A stretch of 64,000 bases of DNA from Serinus canaria (taxonomy: Eukaryota; Chordata; Aves; Passeriformes; Fringillidae), in the NCBI RefSeq assembly GCF_022539315.1, contig NC_066343.1, forward strand, positions 39,943,696 to 40,007,695. The letters run 5' to 3'. The notes beneath the pieces were generated by a model. The model saw nothing but the letters and a program-made list of their open reading frames with translations, had not been told where the DNA came from and made no database searches. Of this stretch, positions 46,601 through 56,690 are shown piece after piece. A program made the translations under genes and the position numbers. The first letter of the stretch is position 1; every line of letters starts with the position of its first letter.

Positions 46601-49600
46601 TTTATCTTTCTGTGCTCTTTGCCTCCTCCTTCTTACTGTGTAGTGCAGTGTTGCTTAGTTGTCCAGAGAAAATCAAGTTCTTAGTGACCTTAAAGATAAT
46701 ACTGCAAAGTGTGCTGGATAATTTTGGAGACCATGCTGCTTATAGAGCACCATAACAACTCGTTAGAGTGTAGTCAGATGAAAAGAGGGGAACTCATTGG
46801 TAGCTTATGTTTTTCCCAAGAACCTTTTGGTTCTCCTGATACTTTGGGCTATTCTCCTACTGGATGGACATCTCCTGTGAGTTTATTTAGCTACCTCATG
46901 TAGTGGTCGACCAACATGGTCCTTTCCCAGTTTGTATTATAGTAATGTTTCCTGCCTGATTAGTTGTTGAGATGTTTGGCAGGTCTTTAGATGTCTGCAG
47001 TATGGTTCAGAGAATTGTGTCCCTGGAGGCAAAGGTGGCAAAGACCTCTTCCTGATTGGAGTCAGCCGTTGATTCTCTCAGCATCTCTTGGAATCTAAAT
47101 AAAAGTGGGAACTCTGTGTCCTGGAAAACAGCTTGAAAGTAAAACAAAGCTGTGTGCTCACTTAAGAGATTTAAATACTTCTGTGTGTATTTAAGGTTAG
47201 CTTAGGCTTGGAAACTAAACAATGAAACTAAAATTTAGATAAACACACCTTTTGTAGTTGTGAGTGCTTAAGCAAGATGTGCTGAAGTCAGATTAAAGGA
47301 GAAATGTGGTAACTACCCTCTTTAGCCAAGTTTAAGAAGAGTCTTGACATAGTGAAGATATGTGAAAGGAGCACTTCGACATCTTGACAATAGATTCTTT
47401 GTTGCCCGCTGGCTTTGTTTCAACAGGACTTAGAGCTGTAAATGGGATGGGCAGTTGTGTACAGTGGTTCATTGAGTTACACACAGCCTCTCTCTATTTT
47501 TATAAAGCATTGAAATTAGACATCTGAAATATATCCAGTCACTTTACACTTGAATGGGATCCAAATCTGTAGTAGATATTTGGCAAGTGTAGCTGTTGTC
47601 TTATGCATCATATGTAGCTTATGTTTAAATTATTGTGACCTTTCTGTAGTTTAAATGAACATCTAAGAGGATTCAGATGAAAGTAGTTTAGGTACTTAAG
47701 TAAAACTTTCTAAATTTCACTTTGGAAACTATGTAGTATTCAGTATTTTTATGCTTTTGAATTTTTATTCTGTTAATATTTCTGCTACTTCTTTCCCCAT
47801 TCCCATTTGCAAGACAGGGTCTTCTGGGTTTTTTTATTGCTAAGGATTTTTCATCCCAGTCTTCTGGGATTTTAATATCATTTTGTGGGTGACTGATCTC
47901 ACAATTAAAATGAGTAGTACTAATGTAAGGCAGAAGGAAAACTGTATTTATTATTTGCATGTCATGCTAAACTGAAGTTTATGCCCAAAATACAGAGATT
48001 ATTTCTGTTGCTGAAATGAATTCTACCCATTGCTTCTTGTCAGATTGAATATCAAGTATCTGTTGAGAGTAAACCTTCTCATTCCTTTCTATTGATGAGA
48101 GTATTAGTGATGACAGTGTTTGCAATTTAAAATACAGTTGGAAGGCCGAGTTCCGCAGTTTGTCACAGGTTGGTTAATACGGCAGTAAAGGCGAGATGGA
48201 TGTGGCTACTTGTGCAAGTCTATTACTCAGGAGGCCTGTAAATTTGATTGGCTGCTGCAGTTCTTCCAGAATCATTGGATTTGAGAGCAATAGAAAGATA
48301 AGATATCCAATTACTCAAATGATTTGCAGGGTTAGCCAACGTTGTCATGGAAACGCAAGTTGGAACAAATTAAATTTTAAGCAATAAAATAATCTTAAAG
48401 CACGTCTGGGAACAAGAAAATTTGGCAGTGGCACTTACCTGAATTGAATCTTAGCTTGACACGCTGTTGTTTGACATTGATATACTGTGGGGGCCTAAAC
48501 TTTTAAATGGCATGTTGCCTTTGTTTCTTTTTTTTTTTTCTTTTTCAGCCATTGCCAAAATGGAATGTAGTGTATTAATTTTAAATAAAAGGGCATTCAT
48601 AATATATGCATATCTCTGTGCTCAACCTGGATTCAATAACATGAATAGCAAAGTTCACAGAATGCTAGCCTTAATAATTTGAAGCTTTTGAGTGTTTAGG
48701 TTTTGAGATTTAATTATAATTCCAACGTCCCCTCATCCCCTGAATTCTTAGCAACTAATTTTTGGAGGTGCTAGAGTCTTGCTGTAGCAAGTACTAACAA
48801 AGCACGAAGAAAGCTAAATACAGTGAAATACAGAAAGCTAAGCACAGTGAAATACATTTTTTCCCTGTAATTGCTCTCTGAATGTGTCTGCTTCTTCTTG
48901 TTTTTGAAGATTTTGATCACAAAAAGAAAAAAGGATTTGTCTTTTAAGTGCACTGCTTGTTTCAACGATTCTGGTGGAAAAATTAAAACAGTAAATGGAT
49001 ATTAAACTTCAGCACAAGACTAAAATATACAGTTTGTTACTGCATTTCACAAGTCTTTGGGTATTTGAATGAGTTCTGCCTTGCAGCAGGGATTAAAAAA
49101 AAAATGGTCAAGCATGTCCCAGAAAGAGGGCTTTTATTCACATGCCTTTTAGACAGATGGAGATGAAAACTGGGCTGAGGTCAAGCCATTCACAGCATTC
49201 TCATAGGCTTCGATTTTCTTCTCATCTCCACCACAGATAATCTCAAATGATTCAGCAGTGACCAAAAGTGCAACGTTGACCTTTCCTCCCCAGTGGATTA
49301 CTGTGTTACATGCTGTAAATGGCAGGAAGTCCATTTTGTCCTTCCAGGAGGAGTTCAGTGTTGTACTTGGCTTTCTAAGTCTTGAAAGTGTAAGCAGAGG
49401 CAGAATGCTTAAGAATTACCTTCTAAAGCTTTTGTGAATGTGTTTTAACAGTATATTCCTTTGTGTGCATTAAAGGCTGATTCTCTGATTCTTTTGCTTG
49501 AAGGGAATGAATTAGGACATGCTTCTTTGGTATTATCAGAACATTGGTGGTTTTTGCTTTATTTTTAATCATGTTGTTCCTAAGCTGTATTTTTCTCAAT

Positions 49601-52600
49601 TTATTACAAATTTTATTTTCAAAATTGGATCAAAATAATAGCACAAATAAGAATCCTTAAGAGCCGGTGATAGAGCAGTGCTTTCAGATTGGGTATATCT
49701 GCTTTGTGGTACTGGAAGTTCAGTGCAAGAATGAATAACAAGCTTCTGACATAAAATGGACATTTTTAGCTGAGCATTGCTTTGTCAGATAGAGTCTGGA
49801 CAGCTTTGACAAGCCTCAGCAATAATAATGGAGCAGCTGTTGCAGGGCAAGTAATTGCTAAAACTAACATGTTGCAAGATTCAATTTTTGTCTTAAATCA
49901 CCATGGATCCTATAGCTGAAGTTAGTACTGGGATATGTATCAGTACACCCTGGTTGGAGCAAATTCAAAATTACTCCCATTGAAACCTCTGAATCTGAAA
50001 GGGGATTAACTAATTCTCCTCAGAGAAACTCTGTGTTCTTCACTCAGAAGTTAAACTGCTGGTTCCCGTAAGCTAGGGCTTCTTACATAAAGCTAAAATA
50101 CACATGGGTGTTTGTTATGCTGTGAAATAGAACTTAAATACTTGCATTATACTTCCTTTTAATTTCATTGCAAAAATCTGTCCTTTTCCAGAAATTATGG
50201 TGATTTAGGCATGCTACCTTACGTGGAGCTTTGGAAAGCACAGGCTATCAAAGTGCAAAATTATCTGCAACAGACCGCTGTAAAGGAAAACAGGTCAATA
50301 CTTTTTTTCTAACAATGCAGAAGGAAAACAGAATTCAATTCTACAAACAAGCTTAAGTCCATAGTAAAAAGCCTTATTTAAATTAGTGTTGTATTTAATA
50401 ACTAGTCTGGCTGCTTTGTTCTTTGTCATTATGTTGAGAATTCACTTTAACAAGTGTGCAAGACAAACTTAAGTACGTACACTTGAGTTTGGCAATGGTT
50501 AGGTCAAAACATTTAAGTCCTTAAGTAAATGGAAGAGAGGCAAAAAAAATTACACAAGTGAAGAGAAAAAAAAATCCATCAGCTCAACTTAATTTTACAA
50601 AATGCAGCTGAATTCCTTCATGTTAATTTTTAATGATACTTCAGAAAGGAGGGTAGCACTTCAGTCAGAGGTCTGACAAGCTAGTCATTTGCAAATAAAT
50701 CAAAAGACAATCATTACAGCAGCAAGAACCAGTGAATGATGTAGTTTTGTTATTCTTTGATGGGCCTCACGCTCAAGTTCTCTATTAAAAATGAATGTAT
50801 TCAAGAGGCTCTGCATTAAGAACACAAACAATTAAGGGCACTTCAGATGCTTTGCTAAGAGCTGCTGTAGAGCTCAGAGGACTTCATGAGAGATCCAGGC
50901 TTCTGTAGCCTTCTTTACCAAGGAGCCACATAACATGAGCAATTGTCATGTTTGTCTATGTTTGAGCAGCTTTCTGCAAAGTTTCCTTTGTTTACTCATC
51001 CTTAGAACCTCTTTATATGTCTTAAGATGAACAGTTAGGTAATAGTTGTGTTCTATTCTAAGGCCTCTAGAAACAGGAGATAAGTACCTTTTTTTTAAAG
51101 CTTTCAAATTCATGAGCTCCAGGTCTGGGGGCTTACTTTAATGACACCAGTTACTTATGTCTAGTCTTGATTAACTAAACTGTCCTTGACTCTTTCAGAA
51201 AGGGGTTTTGCTTTCCAGAATGAATGTGTGCACACTTACTGGCATGAGCACATGCATACTCAAGGGTATTTCACCTTAAAAAGCAAATGTGCATTGTCTA
51301 TTGATGTAGCATTTACATTTAAAGTGACGTATGTTCCTTTTTTCTCACAACCTCTTGCAACTCTTGATAGGCAAAATTACATTAACTGTGCATTAAAACT
51401 TAACTTTGACAAATTGCTAGACAACAAAAATATTTTTAAACATGTTTGTGAATAATTTTTTTTTTACTTAATGTTAGAGGGCAGCTAACAGGAGCTGCAT
51501 GAAATTGCACATTAGATAAATAATTTCAAGTACTTTAAAAGTGTGTGAAAACTCTGTTACACAAAGTGCCTTTTAAATGCAAGCAGCCGTTTTTTTTGGT
51601 TAATAGAATAGTTATTTCAATTTTCAGTGTAGATGTCTCTTAACTGGCACTTGTAACAACAGCAAGAAATCTCAAAAAAACCTTCATTTTATGGGATGTA
51701 CATTTAAGTTTATCTAGCACTGTAGTTGAATTAAGGTTGATGTTCATATATGGTAATCAATGATGCCCAGACAAACTAGGAAAAATACACTTTTTTTTTT
51801 TTTCCTGTTCTGACACTAAATCGGGTGTGATAATACTGAGACAATAACTTTAACAGAAGATTGGTATGGAAAGGGGGAAAGTTGATTATGCCTTCATTTT
51901 TGGAAAATAAATTAAATATCTAACTGACCTTCATTGGAAGGCAATTATAACCTTATCCACATGATACTGCATTTTTGTCTTACTGTTTGATGTCATGTAT
52001 GCTGTTCTTACAGTGTAGCTCAGATATTTGGGATTTGGAGCAGAAAAATCCAATAATATTGACAACTTGCTTGTTTTACAGACTCTACTAAAAAAAGGAC
52101 TGCATTTTGTTTCCTTATAGCAACAATAAGGACATTTACCTTAGCATACAGTAAATGTATAGGCCGTTTATATGGCTCATACAGGCCAAAGAACTTGGCA
52201 GTAGACACCAAGTGAGTTTCTTACTTTATTCTTTCACTATCTCCTCTTGTCACCTGGTATGATTCATACTTGATCCTCCTTGAAAAACGAAATTAATCCC
52301 ATTGGTCTAGGGCAATTAAGTCCTTGGATTCTAAACATCTTAGCTAAACATCATCCAAACAGATTGCTGTGCAACAGATTACCTTTCCATGGCTGATGTA
52401 CCCTGCTTTCTGGAGAGATATACTAGGTATGTGGAAAAATGCCTATTAGTACATGTGTTTTGTTTTTGGTTTTTTTTTTTTTTTTTTTTTTTTTCCTGTA
52501 CAGAGAAGTACTAACAGATTTGGTAATAGGTAAGACTTATAATCAGTAATAGATAAGCTGGTAACTTCAGAGTATTGACTTTGCTATTAGGTATGGAGTA

Positions 52601-55287
52601 CTGGTACTAAAGGCTAAACATGGAATTATAGATGTTTTATGGCTGTGGCCCAGACAGAATGGAGAAGACCACTGTGGTACTCTGTGAAATGATAGCTGTT
52701 TCAGCTGAGAATAGAGATATGCTCACCTTGTTGCAGAGAGCAAAGATTTCCTGTAAAACAACTGTCACTTCATTGCCCTTAGTTAAGGGAAACCTTTTAA
52801 TCCTAGGAAGAAGCCATCCCAGTACTTCTTTGGAAGCTTCTGCAAAACTGTATAGTTTTGGGTGTGTCAAATATCAGACTTTGGTCAGATGAAGTGCTTC
52901 ATGTCAAGAGAGACGAGGCCTGGATGCCATCATGTATTTTCACTGTGTCTGTCAGAGGTTTGGAAGGAGGTGTTAAAGCTTGCTAATTATGCTTAGATCC
53001 CAAATCAGCTGTCTCCTGAGACATAAAACCAGAGGGTTGATTTTGTATCCCAATTATTATGTGGCTGATGTAGAAAGATCAACATATCTTCTTAAAAAAA
53101 CTCAGAATTATGGGAAGGTTCAGGAAAAGGCTTGGCAGAGAGTAAACAGTTTTAGTCTGACTTAAGTGAGTTTATCTTTGCTCAGCTTCAATATGTGTGA
53201 TTTCATAGAAGGCCTAATGATTCATAGTAGCGAATCATTGCTTGTTTCTTCTGTCTTGAAACATTAAAAAAAACCCAACTAACCAAGAAATATCTTTATG
53301 GGTTAATTGTATGACAGAGATGGGCAGGAGCTGTTTAATGTCTCTTACATAAGCTGTGTTCTTGTCTGGGTGCTGATTTTGGTTTTGTGCCACTGCGCTA
53401 CAGTGACTGAAATTCCTGTTTTTAAAGAAGACTGTGGAAACTGTATAGGTAGCTTGAGGGTTAATTATAATAGTGGTTCTGAATTATGGTCAGATGTATT
53501 GGTCTGAAAGGCTGTAAACACAGATATCACTGAGTAATGAGAGAAAAAGATCCCTTTACCCCTCCAGGAATCCAGGGTTTAGGTTGACATGACAAAATGG
53601 GAGATACAGAAGTAGAAGATATAGAAACTGTTGAAAAACGGGAGTCAAACTCTTTGTCCTGCTGTAATCTCTGTTGATTTCCCTGAAGGATTGTTGTGTT
53701 CTTTACTGGTTCCTAACCTTGTTCTCCTGCTATTGGTTTCACAAATTTGCTGTTCACAAGATAACGTTTTTTGATCTGTTTTTTTTTTCCTTGTTAGCAT
53801 TATTTAATTCTCTTTCAATATGGATTTTAGAAGTCTGTACTTTTTGTCTCCATTCGTACTCACTTCTGTTTTAGTATTTCTTTTATATTCCTGATAGTAC
53901 ATTTCTGTTGTTTTACCTTCTAATAGGCAGATAATTGATCATGGAAGAAGCATTTTTCTTCTACTCCTGCTGCCTTCATGTTATGCTGCTTGATGATTTG
54001 AGTAATAATAAATCTACCTTTTAAAAGGCTTTATCTTGGAATTAATGGATTTCAAAAATGCTCTGCTTATTAATGGACTATATACAAGGACCAGATTTGT
54101 GCCTAAATGTGTGTACAGATTAGGTGCTTTAGACATGGCAGGTGTCCTAGAGCAGCTAACAAAATCTCTTTCCATGTCTGGGCTTGTATATTAAGTATTT
54201 AAATTTGCCGTAGTATGAAAAATGGGTAATATTTTGTTACTTTCTTCTTTGTCTGAACTTAATATAATCCTGTATAGTAGTTAATATGTCAAACCCCCTA
54301 AAATGCAGTTTTTAATCAAAATACTTTTACTCTGTAGACAGAAATCGCGAAGAGATTGAATACAATTTGTGCACAAGTCATCCCATTTTTGTCTCAGGAA
54401 GTAAGTAAAACTGTTCAGCTGTTAAAGTGCGATTATGTTGGTTTTCTGTTTGCAAATTAGCTAGTTTTAAGATGTTAATTTTATCACAATACACAAGTGT
54501 AAGGAACATCTGTTATAGCTGAAGTGTGCAAACCCCCTGCTAATTTGATCTAACAAATCTGAGTTCAAACTAGTGACAATGGCTCAGTCTTTCATTGCCT
54601 GAGGAGAGTGGTAGTCTGTAAAATAGTAGCAATACAAGAAAATGCTTTTGTTTCTAATAATGGTGATTGTTTATTAGATATTCAGTTGTCAAGCATAGAT
54701 CTAGTGAAATAAGCATGCTTATGTTCTCTACATAATTTGTTATCAAAGGTGAGTGTTTAGCTCCTGTGCAAAACACTATTTAAGTTTGTAGACCTACATT
54801 TCATCTGAATGACTGTGATTTTAGCATGTTGTGGGCAGCTTTTCCTTGTTTGAAATTTCAGTTGGTTTTGCTATGTGGGCATAGAGTCTGTAAATGAATG
54901 CTAAAATTGAAGCTAATGTGAAGTTGACATTGTCCTGTCAGCTCAAGTAAAAATGATTATTCGTTTGCCAGACAACTAATAATGAAGGGACTTAGGGGAA
55001 GAGATAAGCTGGCTGCCTTCAGGTCTCTTCTTTCCTTTTGAGCAGGTGAAAAATAAGGCATTGTTACCTTTTGCCTGCATGAGATATCTTGCAATGGGTA
55101 TTGTGGGCTTCTGCAGACAAACTGGTTATTCGAGTATTTGTGATCCTGGTTTGATATGGTGTGGTAATACCTTAACACAAATTCCTCCTTATGCCCCTTC
55201 TTCTTTCAACAGCATCAGCAACAAGTGGCCCAAGCTGTAGAACGTGCCAAACAAGTGACCATGGCTGAATTGAATGCCATCATCGGG
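33760..55287 (+). CDS. TLE1: TLE1, transducin-like enhancer protein 1, 5' part (exons 1-6, codons 1-124; gene continues beyond the window)
   Basis: Six exons with GT-AG borders join in frame over 372 nt (24+101+64+45+63+75) and give 124 residues starting MFPQSRHP. This is the N-terminal Q domain of Groucho/TLE nuclear co-repressors, which tetramerises through amphipathic helices and contacts TCF/LEF. The later GP, CcN, SP and WD40 regions lie beyond the window. The paralogue call rests on MFPQSRHP (TLE3 and TLE4 differ here), [13 protein letters not shown] in exon 2, and [18 protein letters not shown] in exon 5 (TLE3 has ILAQIMPFL, TLE4 EIVKRLNAICAQ, as I recall them). The start is the first in-frame ATG after a TGA at 33688-33690, with G at -3 and T at +4. 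Introns are about 585, 1,581, 94, 18,084 and 812 bp, then an open intron 6. The ORF has no breaks. TLE proteins repress through partners such as HES, Six, Pax and TCF factors. Confidence 0.95.
33784..34368 (+). other. TLE1: TLE1 intron 1 (585 bp)
   Basis: GC-rich intron inside the CpG island, GTAAGT to CGCGCCAG. No further gene is seen in it. Several open frames on both strands reflect the GC bias. Confidence 0.85.
34369..34469 (+). CDS. TLE1: TLE1 coding exon 2 (start of Q domain)
   Basis: The exon follows a CGCGCCAG acceptor and encodes [24 protein letters not shown] and QFLQAQYH (residues 9-41). It ends with AG of a split Ser codon before a GTGAGC donor (phase 2). [19 protein letters not shown] begins the first amphipathic helix of the tetramerisation domain. 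It is GC-rich because it still lies in the CpG island. Confidence 0.95.
34470..36050 (+). other. TLE1: TLE1 intron 2 (about 1.6 kb)
   Basis: The first ~290 bp remain CpG-rich and the remainder is AT-rich unique sequence. Donor GTGAGC, acceptor TTTTGTAG. No repeat or gene recognised. Confidence 0.85.
36051..36114 (+). CDS. TLE1: TLE1 coding exon 3 (Q-domain coiled coil)
   Basis: It follows TATTTTGTAG, completes the split Ser codon and encodes [15 protein letters not shown] then QRHYVM (residues 42-63). It ends at a GTAAGT donor in phase 0. The heptad-like Leu spacing fits the Groucho Q-domain helix. The sequence agrees with the near-invariant vertebrate TLE version. Confidence 0.95.
36115..36208 (+). 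other. TLE1: TLE1 intron 3 (94 bp)
   Basis: Very short intron, GTAAGT to TTTGCAG. It contains an internal TTTATTTCAG that resembles an acceptor about 30 bp after the donor, but using it would insert an in-frame TAA after the first base. Confidence 0.85.
36209..36253 (+). CDS. TLE1: TLE1 coding exon 4 (15 codons)
   Basis: This 45-bp exon encodes [15 protein letters not shown] (residues 64-78), between a TTTATTTGCAG acceptor and a GTAAGA donor, both phase 0. Only 94 bp of intron separates it from exon 3. The segment is nearly invariant among TLE paralogues and contributes to the helical Q domain. Confidence 0.95.
36532..36583 (+). repeat. Poly-T / (GTTT)n tract in intron 4
   Basis: GGGTTGGG followed by 19 T and then GTTTGTTTG units. 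Confidence 0.9.
36680..37200. promoter_or_regulatory. Candidate regulatory element in the 5' part of intron 4
   Basis: Unique, repeat-free stretch with AAATGATTGCACAG, CTCAATTGAG, AAAGCATTAATGG and CATTAAATTAAAG motifs, 0.4-0.9 kb after exon 4. Conservation cannot be checked here. Confidence 0.25.
43629..43695 (+). repeat. Long poly-T tract in intron 4
   Basis: About 44 consecutive T from 43652, after shorter T runs split by single G. No retrocopy body could be recognised on the - strand to its left, so its origin is unclear. Confidence 0.95.
44980..45440 (-). mobile_element. Ancient CR1 LINE relic in TLE1 intron 4
   Basis: Degraded similarity to the same CR1 region: AGTACAGTACTCCAGGGGAG then GTGCTGAGTGG, GTTCAACTTCTGATCCTCTG then TGACC, and further on AAATGAAGAGATCTTTA with AATACTGGACCTATCATGA. 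The order of blocks matches CR1 antisense to the gene. It is far more diverged than the copies at 14-15 kb. Boundaries are approximate. Confidence 0.5.
45558..45588 (+). repeat. Short tandem duplication (GTTAACATCATC)
   Basis: GTTAACATCATC appears twice at 18-bp period separated by AAAGAT. Confidence 0.85.
48090..48430. promoter_or_regulatory. Candidate enhancer in intron 4 with an RFX X-box
   Basis: GTTGTCATGGAAAC (48341-48354) is one or two bases from the ideal palindromic RFX X-box. Nearby are AGATAAGATATC (GATA-type), ATTGGCTG (inverted CCAAT) and TTAATACGG. The 340-bp stretch is unique with scattered CpGs unusual for this intron. Confidence 0.4.
48811..48856 (+). repeat. 24-bp tandem duplication
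   Basis: Two adjacent near-identical units containing AAAGCTAA and CAGTGAAATACA, differing by AT versus GC in one place. Confidence 0.85.
49149..49334 (-). pseudogene. Unidentified minus-strand open frame, possible decayed retrocopy 3' end
   Basis: A 61-codon frame runs [18 protein letters not shown] and on to [19 protein letters not shown], stop TAA at 49151-49149. An AATAAA signal (as TTTATT, 49133-49138) starts only 10 nt after the stop, an arrangement common in short-3'-UTR housekeeping mRNAs. I do not recognise the family. The A-run at 49094-49103 is on the + strand and is therefore not the poly-A tail of this frame. It may be chance. Confidence 0.2.
52457..52494 (+). repeat. Poly-T tract in intron 4
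   Basis: TGTTTTGTTTTTGG followed by about 25 T. Confidence 0.95.
52637..52870 (-). other. Unidentified minus-strand exon-like open frame in intron 4
   Basis: The frame contains [17 protein letters not shown] and [15 protein letters not shown], and the latter is followed by GTGAGC, a good donor on the - strand. TTTTGCAG just before EASKEV could act as an acceptor. No family recognised and no ATG start. It could be a relic exon or chance. Confidence 0.15.
54338..54400 (+). CDS. TLE1: TLE1 coding exon 5 (Q-domain second helix)
   Basis: After an 18-kb intron and a TACTCTGTAG acceptor this 63-bp phase-0 exon encodes [18 protein letters not shown] and SQE (residues 79-99), then a GTAAGT donor. 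[11 protein letters not shown] is the form I recall for TLE1 (TLE3 ILAQIMPFL), so this exon carries much of the paralogue assignment. Confidence 0.95.
54401..55212 (+). other. TLE1: TLE1 intron 5 (812 bp)
   Basis: GTAAGT donor to TTTCAACAG acceptor. Unique AT-rich sequence; nothing else recognised. Confidence 0.85.
55213..55287 (+). CDS. TLE1: TLE1 coding exon 6 (end of the Q domain seen here)
   Basis: A TTCTTTCAACAG acceptor precedes 25 codons encoding [20 protein letters not shown] and NAIIG (residues 100-124), followed by a GTACGT donor in phase 0. The protein normally continues with a Gln-rich QQQLQAQ segment from exon 7. No such exon is found between here and position 64000, so the gene runs off the right edge. 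Confidence 0.95.
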
Positions 55288-55929
55288 GTACGTGGCCTTC
55301 CAGGTCTACCTCCTACAGTGTGTATAACTTGCTTTCATATCTTACTCCTTTGCTATTTTTAAAACAAACTTAATGTTTTGATTTCTAATGTTGTTTTGAT
55401 GCCCAGTGCTGCTGAAGTGTTTTTGCTTCACACAGATTTTAGCAGAGATAAAGGTAGTAGTTTACTTTGTCAGAACATAATTTTGGCCAGTGGTGCTGCA
55501 TGTAACAAAACTTTTCCTGCAAGAAATGGAGTTTTAGGAGAGTTGCTTGTTTATTTATGGGTATTGTGTGTCAGTTGAGCTAGATACTTTTTCCTCATGC
55601 TTTTTGTGATACTTGAGTTCTTGGAGCTTATACAACTATTCATTCTTCTTTCTTTCCCTTTCTTGTGAATCTTTCATGAATTTTAAATTAGCAAGCTACT
55701 GAATAGAAACTTCACTTGCTTTTGAAGTAGTATTAATTGTCTGACACAGTGTTCTAATAGCCTTTCACCAAGAATGTGCTTTTAAATATGCTAAAAAAGT
55801 TAATACTGCTTGCTTGTGACTGGTTGTCAATCACAAGTCATTTGCTTTGTATTAATGAACTTTTTGAACCATACATTCCTTCCACTGTATGAGTTCATTT
55901 CCCCTGCCACTAAGTCTGGAATATTTCTC

Positions 55930-56690
55930 ATGTTTTCTGCCCTTCCGACTAAGTGAAAGAAGTAGCCGAAACAAGAACCTGTCCTTTCTGATTTTATTCA
56001 TATGTGAGCGCCTTGAGCGGATTCAAATTACTCATTTATCAATTTATGTTAATTGCTTGTGAGAAGATGCCCTGCTGGTCTTTATAGTTCCCTCAGACAC
56101 TTTGTAATGATAATTAGACATGCTGCTGTACGGATTAACAGTGCCATAGTCCAATGACGTCTGCAGACAATGGAACCAGTTAATCCATCTGTGCTTAAAA
56201 TTACATCCCAACTGGAGATGGAAAAAAAAAAATAGGAGAGAGGGAGGATTAAAAGAATGAGCCTCAGCTTGAAAATGCTCCTTTCATCAGTTTCTCAATT
56301 GCAGATCTGCAGTCGGTTTGCCTGTGGTAAGCTATTGGCAGTCAATTAGGTGAAATAAACTGGGAGGGTGACCTTCATTTCCTTTTAATAGCTTTTCCTC
56401 CCTGAAATGGGGAGCTTCAGTGGATTTTCAGCTTAAATTTTATTCAAGCTGCTTTATTACACTTGACAGATTAGCTTTGCATAAACATACCCCCCCTTCA
56501 AATCTGTGCTGTTTTTCCTTCGTATCAAATTTTGACTGTTACTTAGTTGATTTGCTAATCACATCTTAGAAACCCACACAATTACATCTGTATTTGTCAG
56601 AATCTCCTCTATGCTTTGCTCGTGTAATGAATTAGTTTATGAATACCTGATTTGATCTTTGAAATGCGCCACATGTACATTTGTGTTATT
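55930..56690. promoter_or_regulatory. Candidate conserved enhancer in intron 6
   Basis: A repeat-free ~760-bp block carries many developmental-factor motifs: TAATGATAATTAG (56105-56117), GGATTAAC, CAATGACGTC (CRE-like, near 56152), CCAGTTAATCC, GTCAATTAGG, TTGCTAATC and GATTAACAAAG (TCF/LEF-like). Its texture differs from the surrounding intron. Intronic conserved elements are common in developmental regulator genes. Conservation itself is inference. Confidence 0.4.

Larger units (their letters stand above)
36254..54337 (+). other. TLE1: TLE1 intron 4 (about 18.1 kb)
   Basis: Large AT-rich intron with no recognisable exon of another gene. It contains poly-T and GTTT-type tracts, an ancient CR1 relic near 45 kb, an X-box-bearing candidate regulatory element near 48.3 kb, and two short minus-strand open frames (49.1-49.3 and 52.6-52.9 kb). 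Much of the rest is unique sequence in which I see nothing specific. Confidence 0.8.
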
